From Sphingopyxis sp. LC81 (GTDB taxonomy: Bacteria; Pseudomonadota; Alphaproteobacteria; Sphingomonadales; Sphingomonadaceae): a stretch of DNA of 64,000 nucleotides. The number at the start of each line of letters is the position of its first letter. Within the stretch, counting starts at the first letter, position 1. A program made the position numbers and the translations under genes. The notes below the pieces were generated by a model. That model ran no database searches and was not told where the DNA came from. It saw only the letters and a program-made list of their open reading frames with translations. Below are positions 1 through 9,119 of this stretch, one piece after another. Where the stretch lies: assembly GCF_000756375.1 (NCBI RefSeq), contig NZ_JNFD01000047.1, forward strand, positions 1 through 64,000. The letters are read 5' to 3'.

Positions 1-215
1 CCCCACCCCCCGTCTGCACCGCCCCCCCCCGCCCCCCCCCCCCCCCCCCCCGCCGGGGGTGGCCCCCCCTCGGGAAGGCCCCCCCCCCGCGTTCCCCCCC
101 CCCGGTCCTGGTGTCCCCTTTTCACCAGCCCCTTCGGAACCCAACCAAACCCCCCCCCCCCCCCCCCCCCCCCCCCCGCCCCCCGGGCGGGCGGCTCTCC
201 CCCCCCCCCCGCCTC
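1..215. other. C-rich low-complexity window edge
   Basis: Runs of 8 to more than 20 consecutive C residues dominate, interrupted by short mixed segments near 100-150. Base use is unlike the rest of the window, where C runs longer than six are rare. The frame of the following SPOR gene stays open through it as poly-proline, but real proline-rich linkers normally mix CCG, CCC and GCC codons. I read this as a low-quality contig or read end rather than genuine sequence. Confidence 0.6.
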
Positions 216-909
216 GACACCCGCCGCCTCGGCGCCCGAGCCGATCGGCGTGGCCGTCGATGCCGGCAAGGGGCCGGTCGGCCCGGGCTTTTCGATCGCC
301 GACATGGGCCGTTCGACGGGCGCCGTGCCGCCCGCCGCGACCGAAGCCGTTGCGCCCGCCTCGTCGCCGGCGGTGAATATGGCAGCCGCCACGCCAGCAT
401 CCGTTTCGGCGGCGCCGCTCGCCTCGCTCGCCGACATCGTCGGATCGATTGAAATCCCGGCCGAAGAACTGGCGCAGAGTGACAATGCCGTCGGCGCCGA
501 CACGCTCGCCAGGTTGATGGCAGACAAGCGCAAGGCCGAGGCGGCCGAGGCGGCGAAGCGCGAAAAAGACAGTGCCGCCGCGAAATTGAAGGCAGAAGCC
601 GACGCGAAAGCCAAGGAAGAAGCGGCCGAGAAGAAGGCCAATCCGGCGCGCATCTGGGTGCAGGTCGCGACCGGCGCGAATGCCAGGGCGCTCGCGACCG
701 ATTTCGGCAAATTCGCCAAGAAGAGCCCCGCCGTGTTCAAGGGCAAGTCGGGTGCAACGACCGAATGGGGCAAGACCCGCCGCCTGCTCGTCGGGCCGTT
801 CAAGGACCGCAAGGCGGCGCAGGATTGGCTGGGCGACTATAAGAAGGCGGGCGGCGACGGCTTCCTGTTCAACAGCGAGGCGGGTCAGTCCGTCGATCCG
901 GTCAAGTGA
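1..909 (+). CDS. SPOR domain-containing protein, 5' truncated
   Basis: Only the C-terminal part is in the window; the frame is open from base 1. From about base 240 the sequence is credible: an Ala/Pro-rich linker, a Lys/Ala/Glu-rich coiled-coil-like stretch (bases ~510-630), then a C-terminal SPOR-like fold (bases ~645-890) that begins with IWVQVATG and contains RRLLVGPFKDRKAAQDW. SPOR domains bind septal, denuded peptidoglycan, so a periplasmic or envelope role is expected. The stop overlaps the GTG start of the dGTPase gene (GTGA), which implies translational coupling. The true N-terminus, and whether TPR repeats precede it, cannot be seen. The bases before ~215 are doubtful. Confidence 0.7.
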   Translation, partial: PHPPSAPPPPAPPPPPPAGGGPPSGRPPPRVPPPRSWCPLFTSPFGTQPNPPPPPPPPPAPRAGGSPPPPASTPAASAPEPIGVAVDAGKGPVGPGFSIADMGRSTGAVPPAATEAVAPASSPAVNMAAATPASVSAAPLASLADIVGSIEIPAEELAQSDNAVGADTLARLMADKRKAEAAEAAKREKDSAAAKLKAEADAKAKEEAAEKKANPARIWVQVATGANARALATDFGKFAKKSPAVFKGKSGATTEWGKTRRLLVGPFKDRKAAQDWLGDYKKAGGDGFLFNSEAGQSVDPVK

Positions 910-2078
910 GCGTTGCCGACTGCGCCAGCGATCCCGCATCTAGCCGCGGGCGCCGTCATGCCGAGCTTGGCCGCGTCGTGCGCGGGCCGCGCGACGATTT
1001 CCAGCGCGACCGCGACCGCATCATTCACTCGATCGCCTTTCGCCGCCTGCGTCACAAGACGCAGGTGTTCGTCGCCCCCGACGGCGACCATTATCGCGTC
1101 CGGCTGACCCACAGCATCGAGGTGGCGCAGATCGGCCGCGGCATCGCGCGCGCTCTCGGGCTCAACGAGGATTTGACCGAAGCCTTGTGTCTCGCGCACG
1201 ACATCGGCCATCCGCCCTTCGGTCATGCGGGCGAGGATGCGCTGAAGGCCGCGATGGCGGCGCATGGCGGCTTCGATCACAATGGTCATACGCTGCGGAC
1301 GCTCGCGCGGCTCGAATGTCCTTATCCGCGCTTCGACGGCCTCAATCTGACGTGGGAAACATTGGAAGGGCTCGCGAAGCATAATGGCCCGGTGACGAAC
1401 CCGGGCTGGGCGCTCGCCGAAATCGATGGCGATTTCGGGCTCGACCTCGGCAGCCACGCCAGCCTCGAGGCGCAGATCGCGGCGGTCGCCGACGACATCG
1501 CCTATGACAATCACGACATCGACGATGGCCTCCGCGCCGGACTGCTCGATCTCGACCAGTTGATGGAACAGCCGTTCGTCGCCGCCAATTACCGCGCGGT
1601 CGAGGAGCGCTTCCCCGGCGCGCCGCGCGACCGCTTGCTTCGTGAGCTCGTCCGCGACCAGATCGGCGTGATGGTCAACGACGTGATCGCGGCGACCGAG
1701 GCGAATGTCGCCGAAGCCGGGGTGGGGAGCGTCGAGGAGGTTCGCGCCGCGGGCCGCGCGCTCGGCGGCTTTTCGACCGGCCTTGCGGCGCAGGAGCGCG
1801 ATCTCAAGCGCTTCATGTACGCCAATCTCTATCATCACCCCGAACAGGTCGCCGCCGCCGAGGCGGCGAACAAGGTCGTCGGCGATCTCTTTGCCGCTTA
1901 TGCCGCCGACCCGCGCCTGATGGGCGAGGATTGGTCGGGGCGCCTGCCGCATGAAGAATGCGCGACAAACCGGCATATCGGTGATTATATCGCGGGCATG
2001 ACCGACCGTTTCGCCATCGACCGCTATGCCGAAATCTTCGGCCGCGACGCGGTGCCACACGCGCTCGCGCATGCCTGA
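906..2078 (+). CDS. dgt: Deoxyguanosinetriphosphate triphosphohydrolase-like protein
   Basis: This 390-aa HD-domain protein of the dGTPase family hydrolyses dNTPs to deoxynucleoside and triphosphate, controlling pools in the cytoplasm. The visible motifs are RDRIIHSIAFRRLRHKTQVF, the first metal histidine in RLTHSIEVAQIGR (H69) and the HD pair in CLAHDIGHPPFGHAGE (H98-D99). The FDHNGHTLRTL segment typical of bacterial Dgt-like proteins follows. The length matches the family. The start is the GTG at 906, which overlaps the stop of the upstream SPOR gene by four bases. The stop lies inside the first codons of the next gene. The family call is secure; substrate preference among dNTPs is not visible. 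Confidence 0.92.
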   Translation: MSVADCASDPASSRGRRHAELGRVVRGPRDDFQRDRDRIIHSIAFRRLRHKTQVFVAPDGDHYRVRLTHSIEVAQIGRGIARALGLNEDLTEALCLAHDIGHPPFGHAGEDALKAAMAAHGGFDHNGHTLRTLARLECPYPRFDGLNLTWETLEGLAKHNGPVTNPGWALAEIDGDFGLDLGSHASLEAQIAAVADDIAYDNHDIDDGLRAGLLDLDQLMEQPFVAANYRAVEERFPGAPRDRLLRELVRDQIGVMVNDVIAATEANVAEAGVGSVEEVRAAGRALGGFSTGLAAQERDLKRFMYANLYHHPEQVAAAEAANKVVGDLFAAYAADPRLMGEDWSGRLPHEECATNRHIGDYIAGMTDRFAIDRYAEIFGRDAVPHALAHA

Positions 2079-2719
2079 CGCGCTGATCGTCGGCGCGACG
2101 GGGTTGATCGGGCGCGCGGTGATCGAGTGTTTCGGTTCCAATCCCGTCACCGTCCTTGCGCGCCGCGAAGTCGAAGGGCTGGCGGCGCAGCACAAGCCAC
2201 TGGTCGCACCGCCCGAGCGCTGGGCCGACATGATCGCCGCCGAAAAGCCCGCCGTCCTCATCTGCTGCCTCGGGACGACGATCCGGCAAGCGGGGTCGCA
2301 GGCCGCGTTTCGCGCGGTCGATCATGATCTCGTGCTCGCCGCCGCACGCGGTGCCAAGGCGGGCGGCACCTCGCACATGATTTCGGTGAGTTCGGTCGGC
2401 GCTGCGGCAAAGAGGGGGCAATTTCTATCTGCGCACCAAGGGCGAGACCGAGGATGATCTGCGCGCTCTCGGTTTCGACCGGCTCGACCTGATCCGCCCC
2501 GGCCTGCTGCGCGGCGACCGGCCGGGACCGCAGCGGCTGGGCGAAGGGATCGCGACGATCGCGGCGCCGTTGACCGACGCATTGCTTCACGGCAGCTTCC
2601 GCCGCTACCGCTCGATTTCGGGCGCTACCGTTGCCGCGGCGATCGTCGCGCTCGCTGGCCAGCGTGGTTCGGGCGTGCATATCCACGAAAACGACGCGAT
2701 CCGCGCGCTCGCCGATTGA
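2071..2719 (+). pseudogene. NAD(P)-binding oxidoreductase, frameshifted
   Basis: The N-terminal half (ATG 2071, 8-base overlap with dgt) is a Rossmann protein of the short NmrA/TIP30-like kind: DALIVGATGLIGRAV is the dinucleotide-binding loop and MISVSSVGA the active-site strand. At about 2411-2419 (aaagagggggc) the frame shifts by one base. The continuation in the next frame gives NFYLRTKGETEDDLRALGFD and RLDLIRPGLLRGDRPGPQRL, the expected second half, ending at TGA 2717-2719. Removing one base in the G run restores an intact ~215-aa protein. Either a sequencing indel in the homopolymer or a real inactivating mutation fits. Confidence 0.8.
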
Positions 2720-2784
2720 CTCCGTAAAAGGGCAGCGCCAAGGCTCGCAGCGTCTGTCGGGCCTCGTAAGAGATTCGACCGGCC

Positions 2785-2976
2785 GCGCGGGAGAGCGTGA
2801 GGGCAGGGCAACCGGCGCCTCACCACCGAAGGAGCAACCGCCCCGGAAACTCTCAGGTAAATGGACCGCGCAGGCTGGAACGGACACTCTGGAAAGCGTT
2901 CCGGCCGTATCGCCGGAACCACCGAAGGGGTAACCCCATGATATGGGGGAAAACTCTCAGGTTCCCGTGACAGAGG
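2785..2976 (+). promoter_or_regulatory. Tandem glycine riboswitch
   Basis: Two consecutive glycine aptamers precede gcvT. Aptamer I runs about 2785-2871: P1 pairs GCGCGG (2785-2790) with CCGCGC (2866-2871), and the core holds CACCGAAGGAGCAACC and GGAAACTCTCAGGTAA. Aptamer II runs about 2887-2975: P1 pairs CTCTG with CAGAG, and the core holds ACCACCGAAGGGGTAACCCC and AAACTCTCAGGTTCCCGTGA. These are the hallmark core sequences of the gcvT motif. In this family glycine binding turns on expression of the cleavage system. The switch ends about 60 bases before the chosen gcvT start. Confidence 0.95.
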
Positions 2977-3037
2977 GGGCATGGCGCAAGGCGCGGCGAT
3001 GGGCCGCGCATACGCTATGCAACCGCGGGAGACTGGC

Positions 3038-4174
3038 ATGACCGACACGGAATTTACGGGCGACGAGGCGGGAGTTGAGACCGCGACGCTGCCGCTCGAC
3101 GCCTGGCACCGCGCGAAGGGCGGCCGGATGGTCGAATTCGCCGGCTATTGGATGCCGATCCAATATGAAGGCATCATGGCCGAGCATCTGTGGGTCCGCG
3201 AAAACGCCGGCCTGTTCGACGTCAGCCATATGGGCCAGCTGGCCTTGTCGGGCGACAATGTCGCCGAAGCGCTCGAAACGCTCGTTCCCGGCGACATCGC
3301 GGGGCTGAAGCCCGGCCGGATGCGCTATTCGCTCTTGCTGGACGAAGACGGCGGCATCCTCGACGATCTGATGATCACCAACGAGGGCGACCAGTTCGGC
3401 ATCGTCGTCAACGGCGCGGTGAAGTGGGAAGATATCGGCCACCTGCGCGAAAATCTTCCCGACGATATCACGCTCAACCACAACGAAGATTATGGCCTCC
3501 TCGCGCTGCAGGGACCGAAAGCGGTCGACGCGCTCGCACGGCTAGTGCCCGAGGCCGCGAGCCTCGTCTTCATGCAGGCGACCCGCGCGACCTGGGCCGG
3601 CCACGCGATCGCGCTCAGCCGCTCGGGCTACACCGGCGAGGACGGCTTCGAAATCTCGCTGCCGAACGAGGCGCTGACCGCCTTCGCCGATGCGCTCTGT
3701 GCGATGGACGAAGTGAAGCCGATCGGGCTCGGTGCGCGCGACTCGCTGCGGCTCGAAGCGGGCCTGCCGCTCTACGGCCACGACCTCACCCCCGCGATCG
3801 ACCCCGCCGAAGCCGATCTCGGCTTCGCGGTCAGCAAGCGTCGCCGCGAGGAAGAGAATTTCCCCGGCGCGGCACGCATCCTCGGCCATCTCGCCGACGG
3901 CAGCCCGCGCAAGCGGGTCGGGCTTCTTGTCGACGGCAAGCTGCCAGTGCGCGAGGGCGCCAAGCTGTTCGACGGTGAGGACGAGATTGGCGTCGTGACC
4001 TCGGGCGGTTTCGCCCCCAGCGTCGGGGCGCCGATCGCGATGGGCTATGTTCCGCGCGATCATGCTGTGCCCGGCACCGCGGTCGCGGCCGAAGTGCGCG
4101 GGAAGCGCGTGCATTGCACCGTCGCGGCCATGCCCTTTGTCCCGCATCAATATGTTCGTAAAACAGGAGGTTGA
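3038..4174 (+). CDS. gcvT: Glycine cleavage system T protein (aminomethyltransferase)
   Basis: GcvT transfers the methylene group from the aminomethyl-lipoyl arm of GcvH to tetrahydrofolate, releasing ammonia. The sequence carries the family motifs MVEFAGYWMPIQYEG near the N-terminus, DVSHMGQ, LLALQGPKA, RSGYTGEDGFEIS and LGARDSLRLEAGLPLYGHDL. The frame is open back to ATG 2981, but I prefer ATG 3038: it has a GGGAGA Shine-Dalgarno seven bases upstream, and the resulting 378 aa matches the family. A riboswitch precedes it. gcvH follows within a few bases, after an AGGAGG that overlaps the end of this gene. Confidence 0.95.
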   Translation: MTDTEFTGDEAGVETATLPLDAWHRAKGGRMVEFAGYWMPIQYEGIMAEHLWVRENAGLFDVSHMGQLALSGDNVAEALETLVPGDIAGLKPGRMRYSLLLDEDGGILDDLMITNEGDQFGIVVNGAVKWEDIGHLRENLPDDITLNHNEDYGLLALQGPKAVDALARLVPEAASLVFMQATRATWAGHAIALSRSGYTGEDGFEISLPNEALTAFADALCAMDEVKPIGLGARDSLRLEAGLPLYGHDLTPAIDPAEADLGFAVSKRRREEENFPGAARILGHLADGSPRKRVGLLVDGKLPVREGAKLFDGEDEIGVVTSGGFAPSVGAPIAMGYVPRDHAVPGTAVAAEVRGKRVHCTVAAMPFVPHQYVRKTGG

Positions 4175-4177
4175 GTG

Positions 4178-4549
4178 ATGCCGCGTTATTTTACCGAAGA
4201 GCATGAGTGGATCGACGTCGACGGCGATGTCGCGACGGTCGGCATCACCGACTTCGCGCAGGGCCAGCTTGGCGACATCGTGTTCGTCGAAGTCCCCGAC
4301 ACCGGCGCCGAACTCACCAAGGGCGGCGACGCGGCGGTGGTCGAATCGGTGAAGGCGGCAAGCGACGTCTATGCGCCGGTCGACGGCACCGTGACCGAAG
4401 GCAATGGTCAGCTCGAGGAAGATCCCGCGCTCGTCAATTCGGATGCCGAAGGCGAAGGCTGGTTTTTCCGCATGACGCTGGGCGACAAGAGCCAGCTCGA
4501 AGGACTGATGGACGCGAAGGCGTACAAAGTCTTCTGCGACGCGCTTTGA
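4178..4549 (+). CDS. gcvH: Glycine cleavage system H protein
   Basis: GcvH is the lipoyl carrier that shuttles the aminomethyl intermediate between P, T and L proteins. The 123-aa product has the typical start [11 protein letters not shown] and the lipoylation motif [17 protein letters not shown], with K59 as the modified lysine, followed by the GWFFRM segment. A GTG at 4175 is also possible, but ATG 4178 stands seven bases after a perfect AGGAGG (4165-4170) and gives the usual N-terminus. It lies just three bases past the gcvT stop, in the same operon. Confidence 0.95.
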   Translation: MPRYFTEEHEWIDVDGDVATVGITDFAQGQLGDIVFVEVPDTGAELTKGGDAAVVESVKAASDVYAPVDGTVTEGNGQLEEDPALVNSDAEGEGWFFRMTLGDKSQLEGLMDAKAYKVFCDAL

Positions 4550-4555
4550 AGGATT

Positions 4556-4577
4556 CCCCTCCCGCTTGCGGGAGGGG
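4556..4577. repeat. Perfect CCCCTCCCGC inverted repeat
   Basis: CCCCTCCCGC (4556-4565) pairs perfectly with GCGGGAGGGG (4568-4577) around a two-base centre. It lies directly after gcvH. The right arm and the bases just after it (GGAGGGGGAG) form the only evident Shine-Dalgarno of the next gene. This could be a dispersed palindromic repeat, a processing or pausing hairpin inside the gcv operon, or a structure that limits translation of the next gene. No U-tract follows, so a classical terminator is unlikely. Confidence 0.6.
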
Positions 4578-4585
4578 GAGATAAT

Positions 4586-5407
4586 GTGATCGCGACCGAT
4601 CCTGCCCTTGCCAATTGCCGCCTGATGGTGGCGACGCCCATCTATGAGGGGGCGCAGGGAACCTATGTCCGCGCGGCGCTTGATTTCGCGTTGCGGGCGC
4701 AGGCGATCGGCATGTCCGTCCGCTTCGAATTCATCCTCTACCAGCCGTCGATCACGCGCGCGCGGGATATCCTCACCGCGATGTTCCTCGCGAGCGATTG
4801 CACACATCTGTTGTTTGTCGATGCCGATATCGATTTTTCATCGGACGATGTGTTTTCGCTGATCCGCGTGATGGCGGCGCACCCCGAATGCGGCGTTTTG
4901 GGCGGGGCCTATCCGCGCCGGACGATCAACTGGCGTAATGTCGCGCGCGCGGTCGAGATGGGGCTCGCGAAGGATGACCCCGCCGACCTTGCCCGTTTTT
5001 CGGGCGATTTCGCGCTGCATTTCCTGGACGCCGACCAAAGCTTCAAGATGACCGACCTTGTCGAGCTGTCGCGTCTCGGCACCGCGATGATGCTGATCCG
5101 CCGCGAGGTGCTCGACGGCATGCGTGCGGCCTTGCCCGACCTTGTCTTTCGTCCCGATCCCGCCGAACGGCAGGCGCATGGTGTCGGCGAACTCGAACCC
5201 GCCTTTTTCTGCCCGCTGATCGAGCCCGAAAGCCAGGCTCTGTTGTCGGACGACTATGCTTTTTGCCGCCGCGTTCGCGATACGGGCTTTCGTATCTGGC
5301 TCGCGCCCTGGATTCGGACGACCCACGCGGGCCCGGCGATCTTTTCGGGTGCGCTCGCCGATACGGTACAACTTTTTTCTGCAAATTCTGCCTCTTCCCC
5401 GGAGTAG
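4586..5407 (+). CDS. Glycosyltransferase-like (GT-A fold) protein
   Basis: This 273-aa cytoplasmic protein is of uncertain function. The N-terminus has LMVATPIYEGAQGTYVRAAL, followed by ITRARDILTAMFLASDCTHL and LLFVDADIDFSSDDVF. The DADIDF stretch resembles the DxD nucleotide-sugar/metal site of GT-A glycosyltransferases. Further on, GVLGGAYPRR and the C-terminal SDDYAFCRRVRDTG resemble the acceptor-side acidic motif of such enzymes. The start is GTG 4586, just after a G-rich ribosome site within a hairpin. It sits between gcvH and gcvPA on the same strand and is not a known part of glycine cleavage, so its presence there is odd. Substrate unknown. Confidence 0.65.
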   Translation: MIATDPALANCRLMVATPIYEGAQGTYVRAALDFALRAQAIGMSVRFEFILYQPSITRARDILTAMFLASDCTHLLFVDADIDFSSDDVFSLIRVMAAHPECGVLGGAYPRRTINWRNVARAVEMGLAKDDPADLARFSGDFALHFLDADQSFKMTDLVELSRLGTAMMLIRREVLDGMRAALPDLVFRPDPAERQAHGVGELEPAFFCPLIEPESQALLSDDYAFCRRVRDTGFRIWLAPWIRTTHAGPAIFSGALADTVQLFSANSASSPE

Positions 5408-5410
5408 TTC

Positions 5411-6769
5411 ATGCGTTATCTGCCTTTGACCAATGACGACCGCGCGGCGATGCTCGCGACGATCGGCGCCGCAACGATCGACGACCTGTTCGTCGACGTC
5501 CCCGCCGAGGCACGCCTCGATGGCCCGATCGCCGGCCTGCCGAACCACGCCAGCGAACTTGCGGTCGAGCGCCACATGGGCGCACTCGCACGCCGCAGCC
5601 GCGCCGCGGGCGAGGGGCCTTTCTTCCTCGGCGCCGGTGCCTATCGCCACCATGTGCCCGCGAGCGTCGATCACCTGATCCAGCGCGGCGAGTTCCTGAC
5701 CGCCTACACGCCGTACCAGCCCGAAATCGCGCAGGGCACGCTGCAGATGCTGTTCGAATTCCAGTCGCAGGTCGCCCGCCTGCTCGGCACCGACGTCGCC
5801 AACGCGTCGATGTACGACGGCTCGACCGCCTGCTGGGAAGCGATCGTCATGGCGCGGCGCATCACCAAGCGGGCGAAGGCTTTGCTTTCGACCGGCCTCC
5901 ACCCGCATTACCGCAGCGTCGCGCGCACCATGGCCAAATATACCGGCGATGTGCTGGTCGACGGTGACCCCAGCCTCGAAGCCGGCACCGACTGGGCTGC
6001 GCTCGCGGACAGCATCGACAAGGACACGAGCTGCGTCGTTGTCCAATATCCCGACATTCTCGGCCGCATCGACGATATGACGAAGCTCGCCGAAGCGTGC
6101 CAAGCCGCGGGCGCGCTGCTGATCGCGGTCGTGACCGAACCCGTCGCGCTCGGTTTGATCAAGTCGCCCGGCGAAATGGGCGCCGATATCGTCGTGGGCG
6201 AGGGGCAGTCGCTCGGCGTCGGACTCCAGTTCGGCGGGCCGTACGTCGGCCTCTTCGCGTGCAAGACCAAATATGTGCGCCAGATGCCCGGACGCCTCTG
6301 CGGCGAAACCGTCGATGCGAACGGCAAGCGCGGCTTCGTGCTGACGCTGTCGACGCGCGAACAGCATATTCGCCGCGAGAAAGCGACGAGCAATATCTGC
6401 ACCAATTCAGGTCTTTGTGCGCTGGCCTTCAGCATTCACATGACCTTGCTCGGCGAAGCGGGTCTCCGCCAGCTCGCCGCGATCAACCATGGCCGCGCGA
6501 AGGCCGCCGCCGCCGAGCTGGCGAAGGTGCCCGGCGTGTCGGTGCTGAACACCAGCTTCTTCAACGAGTTCACGCTGCTGCTGCCGACCGCGGCGCGGCC
6601 GGTGATCCACAAGCTCGCCGAGAAGGACATATTGGGCGGCGTTTCGCTCGGCCGTCTCTATCCCGACAACGCCGGCCTCGAAAATGGCCTCGTCGTCGCC
6701 GTGACCGAAACCGTGACCGAGGCGGATATTTCCGCCTTCGCCGCGGCCCTGAAGGAGGTGCTGGCATGA
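5411..6769 (+). CDS. gcvPA: Glycine dehydrogenase (decarboxylating) subunit 1
   Basis: This is the N-terminal half of the P protein, found as a separate 452-aa subunit in many alphaproteobacteria. With GcvPB it decarboxylates glycine and loads the aminomethyl group onto GcvH. Recognisable segments are [63 protein letters not shown] and [20 protein letters not shown]. The stop overlaps the gcvPB start (ATGA), ensuring equal synthesis of the two subunits. It starts four bases after the glycosyltransferase-like gene. Confidence 0.95.
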   Translation: MRYLPLTNDDRAAMLATIGAATIDDLFVDVPAEARLDGPIAGLPNHASELAVERHMGALARRSRAAGEGPFFLGAGAYRHHVPASVDHLIQRGEFLTAYTPYQPEIAQGTLQMLFEFQSQVARLLGTDVANASMYDGSTACWEAIVMARRITKRAKALLSTGLHPHYRSVARTMAKYTGDVLVDGDPSLEAGTDWAALADSIDKDTSCVVVQYPDILGRIDDMTKLAEACQAAGALLIAVVTEPVALGLIKSPGEMGADIVVGEGQSLGVGLQFGGPYVGLFACKTKYVRQMPGRLCGETVDANGKRGFVLTLSTREQHIRREKATSNICTNSGLCALAFSIHMTLLGEAGLRQLAAINHGRAKAAAAELAKVPGVSVLNTSFFNEFTLLLPTAARPVIHKLAEKDILGGVSLGRLYPDNAGLENGLVVAVTETVTEADISAFAAALKEVLA

Positions 6770-8310
6770 CCGCGCTCAACCGCGCCGGCTGGCGCCCCGA
6801 AATGAACGTCGCCGGCGGCGCCGACGATAGCACGACCTTCACCGGCAACCGCGCGCTGATGCTCGAGGAAGCGCTGATCTTCGAGATTGGCGGCAGCGAG
6901 ACGACCGGGGTCGACTTCGACGAGGCCGCGCCCGCCGCCGACCTCGGCGCGCTCGCGCGCGCCGCGCCGATCGGCCTGCCGGGGCTCAGCGAGTCCGAAA
7001 CGGTGCGCCATTATACGCGCCTGTCGCGGCAGAATTACGCGATCGACCTCGGCCTGTTCCCGCTCGGCAGCTGCACGATGAAGCACAACCCGCGCCTCAA
7101 CGAAAAGGTCGCGCGGATGCCCGGCTTCGCCGACGTCCACCCGCTCCAGCCGCAGGAAACCGTGCAGGGCGCCTATGCGGTGATCCACGAGCTCGCCGAA
7201 TGGCTGATCACGCTCACCGGCATGCACAGCGTCGCGATGTCGCCCAAGGCGGGCGCGCATGGCGAACTGTGCGGCATCCTGTGCATCAAGGCGGCGCTCG
7301 AAGCGCGCGGCGAGGACCGCCGCGTGATCCTGGTGCCCGAAAGCGCGCACGGCACCAACCCCGCGACCGCGGCCTTCGCGGGCTTTACCGTCGAGGATAT
7401 CCCGGCAACCGAGGCGGGCCGCGTCAACCTCGAAGCCTTGAAGGCGCGCCTCGGCCCCGACGTCGCGGGCGTGATGATCACCAACCCCAACACCTGCGGC
7501 CTGTTCGAGCGCGAGATGAAGGCGATCTCGGATGCGGTCCATGCGGCGGGCGGCTATGTCTATTGCGATGGCGCGAACTTCAACGCCATCGTCGGCCGTG
7601 TGCGCCCCGGCGACCTTGGCGTCGATGCGATGCACATCAACCTGCACAAGACCTTCTCGACCCCGCACGGCGGCGGCGGTCCGGGTTCGGGTCCGGTCGT
7701 GCTGTCGGCAGCGCTCGCGCCCTTCGCGCCGCTGCCTTTCGTCACGAAGCAGGGCGATGATTTCCGCCTGATCGAGGAGGAGAATGCGGGCGAGGATCAT
7801 CCGCAGACCTTCGGCCGCATGACCGCTTTCCACGGCCAGATGGGCATGTTCACGCGCGCGCTGACCTATATCCTGAGCCACGGCGCCGACGGGCTGAAGC
7901 AGGTCGCCGAGGATGCGGTGCTCAACGCGAACTATGTGCTGCGCAGCCTCGACGGCGTGCTCGACGCGCCGTTCGCCGCGTCGGGCCCGTGCATGCACGA
8001 GGCGCTGTTCAGCGACAAGGGCCTCGCCGAAGGCTTCTCGACGCTCGACATCGCCAAGGGGCTGATCGACGAGGGTTATCATCCGATGACGGTGTATTTC
8101 CCGCTCGTCGTCCACGGCGCGATGCTCGTCGAGCCGACCGAGACCGAGAGCAAGGCGGCGCTCGACCAGTTCATCGGCGCGCTGCGCAGCATTGCGATGC
8201 GCGCGAAGAATGGCGACCCCGCGCTCAAGTCGGCGCCGCATTTCGCGCCGCGCGCGCGGCTCGACGAGACGCTCGCGGCGCGGAGGCCCGTGCTCGCCTG
8301 GGAGGGTTGA
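6766..8310 (+). CDS. gcvPB: Glycine dehydrogenase (decarboxylating) subunit 2
   Basis: This is the C-terminal, PLP-binding half of the P protein (514 aa). The PLP lysine is K295 in the motif [18 protein letters not shown]. Other hallmarks are [27 protein letters not shown] and [10 protein letters not shown]. The frame is open far upstream, but ATG 6766 is chosen because it overlaps the gcvPA stop by four bases, follows GAAGGAGG, and gives the standard N-terminus. The next gene starts on the last base of the stop codon, so the transcript may continue. No gcvL (lipoamide dehydrogenase) is present here; it is probably supplied from elsewhere. Confidence 0.95.
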   Translation: MTALNRAGWRPEMNVAGGADDSTTFTGNRALMLEEALIFEIGGSETTGVDFDEAAPAADLGALARAAPIGLPGLSESETVRHYTRLSRQNYAIDLGLFPLGSCTMKHNPRLNEKVARMPGFADVHPLQPQETVQGAYAVIHELAEWLITLTGMHSVAMSPKAGAHGELCGILCIKAALEARGEDRRVILVPESAHGTNPATAAFAGFTVEDIPATEAGRVNLEALKARLGPDVAGVMITNPNTCGLFEREMKAISDAVHAAGGYVYCDGANFNAIVGRVRPGDLGVDAMHINLHKTFSTPHGGGGPGSGPVVLSAALAPFAPLPFVTKQGDDFRLIEEENAGEDHPQTFGRMTAFHGQMGMFTRALTYILSHGADGLKQVAEDAVLNANYVLRSLDGVLDAPFAASGPCMHEALFSDKGLAEGFSTLDIAKGLIDEGYHPMTVYFPLVVHGAMLVEPTETESKAALDQFIGALRSIAMRAKNGDPALKSAPHFAPRARLDETLAARRPVLAWEG

Positions 8311-8654
8311 TGGCGGACCCGGCGCCCGGTCCCGAACGTCCAGTGCGGTCTGCCGCCGGGTGTGTCGCGACCGGCGCGCTGTTCGCGATCGTCGCGATCC
8401 TCGGCTGGCTGATCGCGATCACGGCCTACGGCCTCGTCGTCGAGCAATGGGAGATGATCGAGGTCCGGCGCGAGTTCAGCTACGACTGGGCCTTCGTCTA
8501 TGCGCCGCTCTTCGCGTTCGGGCTGGGCGCTGCGGCGGCGTTCGCGGCATCGCGGCGCGCTTCGGCGGCGCGAATGGCCTTGCTGATTACCGTCACCGGC
8601 GCCATTGCCTTGCTCGCAGGCGTCGTGCTTTTCGGGCTCGGCGGACTGATCTGA
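8310..8654 (+). CDS. Small hypothetical membrane protein
   Basis: The 114-aa product is not recognised. It has a short proline-rich cytoplasmic-type N-terminus and three hydrophobic segments, at roughly residues 20-46, 63-82 and 90-113, so it is an inner-membrane protein. ATG 8310 overlaps the gcvPB stop by one base (TGATG), a strong sign that it is translated with the gcv operon. No catalytic motif is visible. A link to glycine metabolism is only positional. Confidence 0.6.
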   Translation: MADPAPGPERPVRSAAGCVATGALFAIVAILGWLIAITAYGLVVEQWEMIEVRREFSYDWAFVYAPLFAFGLGAAAAFAASRRASAARMALLITVTGAIALLAGVVLFGLGGLI

Positions 8655-8672
8655 CAGGGCGGGGAGCGCGCG

Positions 8673-9119
8673 ATGAGCTGGGACAATATCTTTCTGTTGG
8701 CCAATTACTGGGCCATCGCGGGCTGGATCGCACTCGCCTTCCTGTCGCGCGGCCCGAAAACTCTCGCGGCGATCCTCTACGCCGGCGTTTTCCTCCTTTG
8801 CCTCGCCTATACGGTGCTGATCGTCGGTTTCCTGACCGGTGGCATCGATCCCGGCGGCGCGAGCGGCGCGGATTTCACGACGCTGAAGGGCGTGATGAAG
8901 CTGTTCGACAGCCCCGGCGGCGCGACGATGGGATGGATTCATTACCTCGCCTTCGACCTGTTCACCGGTATGTGGATCGCGCGCGATGCCGACCAGAAAG
9001 GGTTCAGCCGCCTCATCCAGTTTCCTTTCCTGTTCCTGACCCTGATGGTCGGTCCGGTCGGGCTGTTCGCATGGCTCATCGCCCGCGAACGGCGCGCGCG
9101 GGCGCAGGCGAAAAAGTGA
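8673..9119 (+). CDS. ABA4-like (DUF4281) membrane protein
   Basis: This 148-aa membrane protein has four hydrophobic segments (about 8-24, 31-55, 85-102 and 113-137). The segment FDSPGGATMGWIHYLAFDLFTGMWIARDA, split here around GWIHYLAFDLF and GMWIARDA, matches the ABA4-like family, whose plant member is needed for neoxanthin synthesis. Its bacterial role is unknown. It follows the preceding membrane gene by 18 bases with GGGGAG as ribosome site, and its stop overlaps the GTG of the next gene. Confidence 0.7.
   Translation: MSWDNIFLLANYWAIAGWIALAFLSRGPKTLAAILYAGVFLLCLAYTVLIVGFLTGGIDPGGASGADFTTLKGVMKLFDSPGGATMGWIHYLAFDLFTGMWIARDADQKGFSRLIQFPFLFLTLMVGPVGLFAWLIARERRARAQAKK

Noticed and set aside
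2981..3037. Earlier ATG for gcvT
   Set aside because: The ATG at 2981 sits directly on the end of the riboswitch, adds 19 non-conserved residues and lacks a good ribosome site compared with ATG 3038.
4556..4577. Intrinsic terminator after gcvH
   Set aside because: The stem is perfect but has no T run, and the operon continues with tight spacing on the same strand.
6097..6765. N-terminal extension of gcvPB
   Set aside because: The upstream 223 codons overlap gcvPA in another frame and are Arg-rich; ATG 6766 gives the family N-terminus and ATGA coupling.
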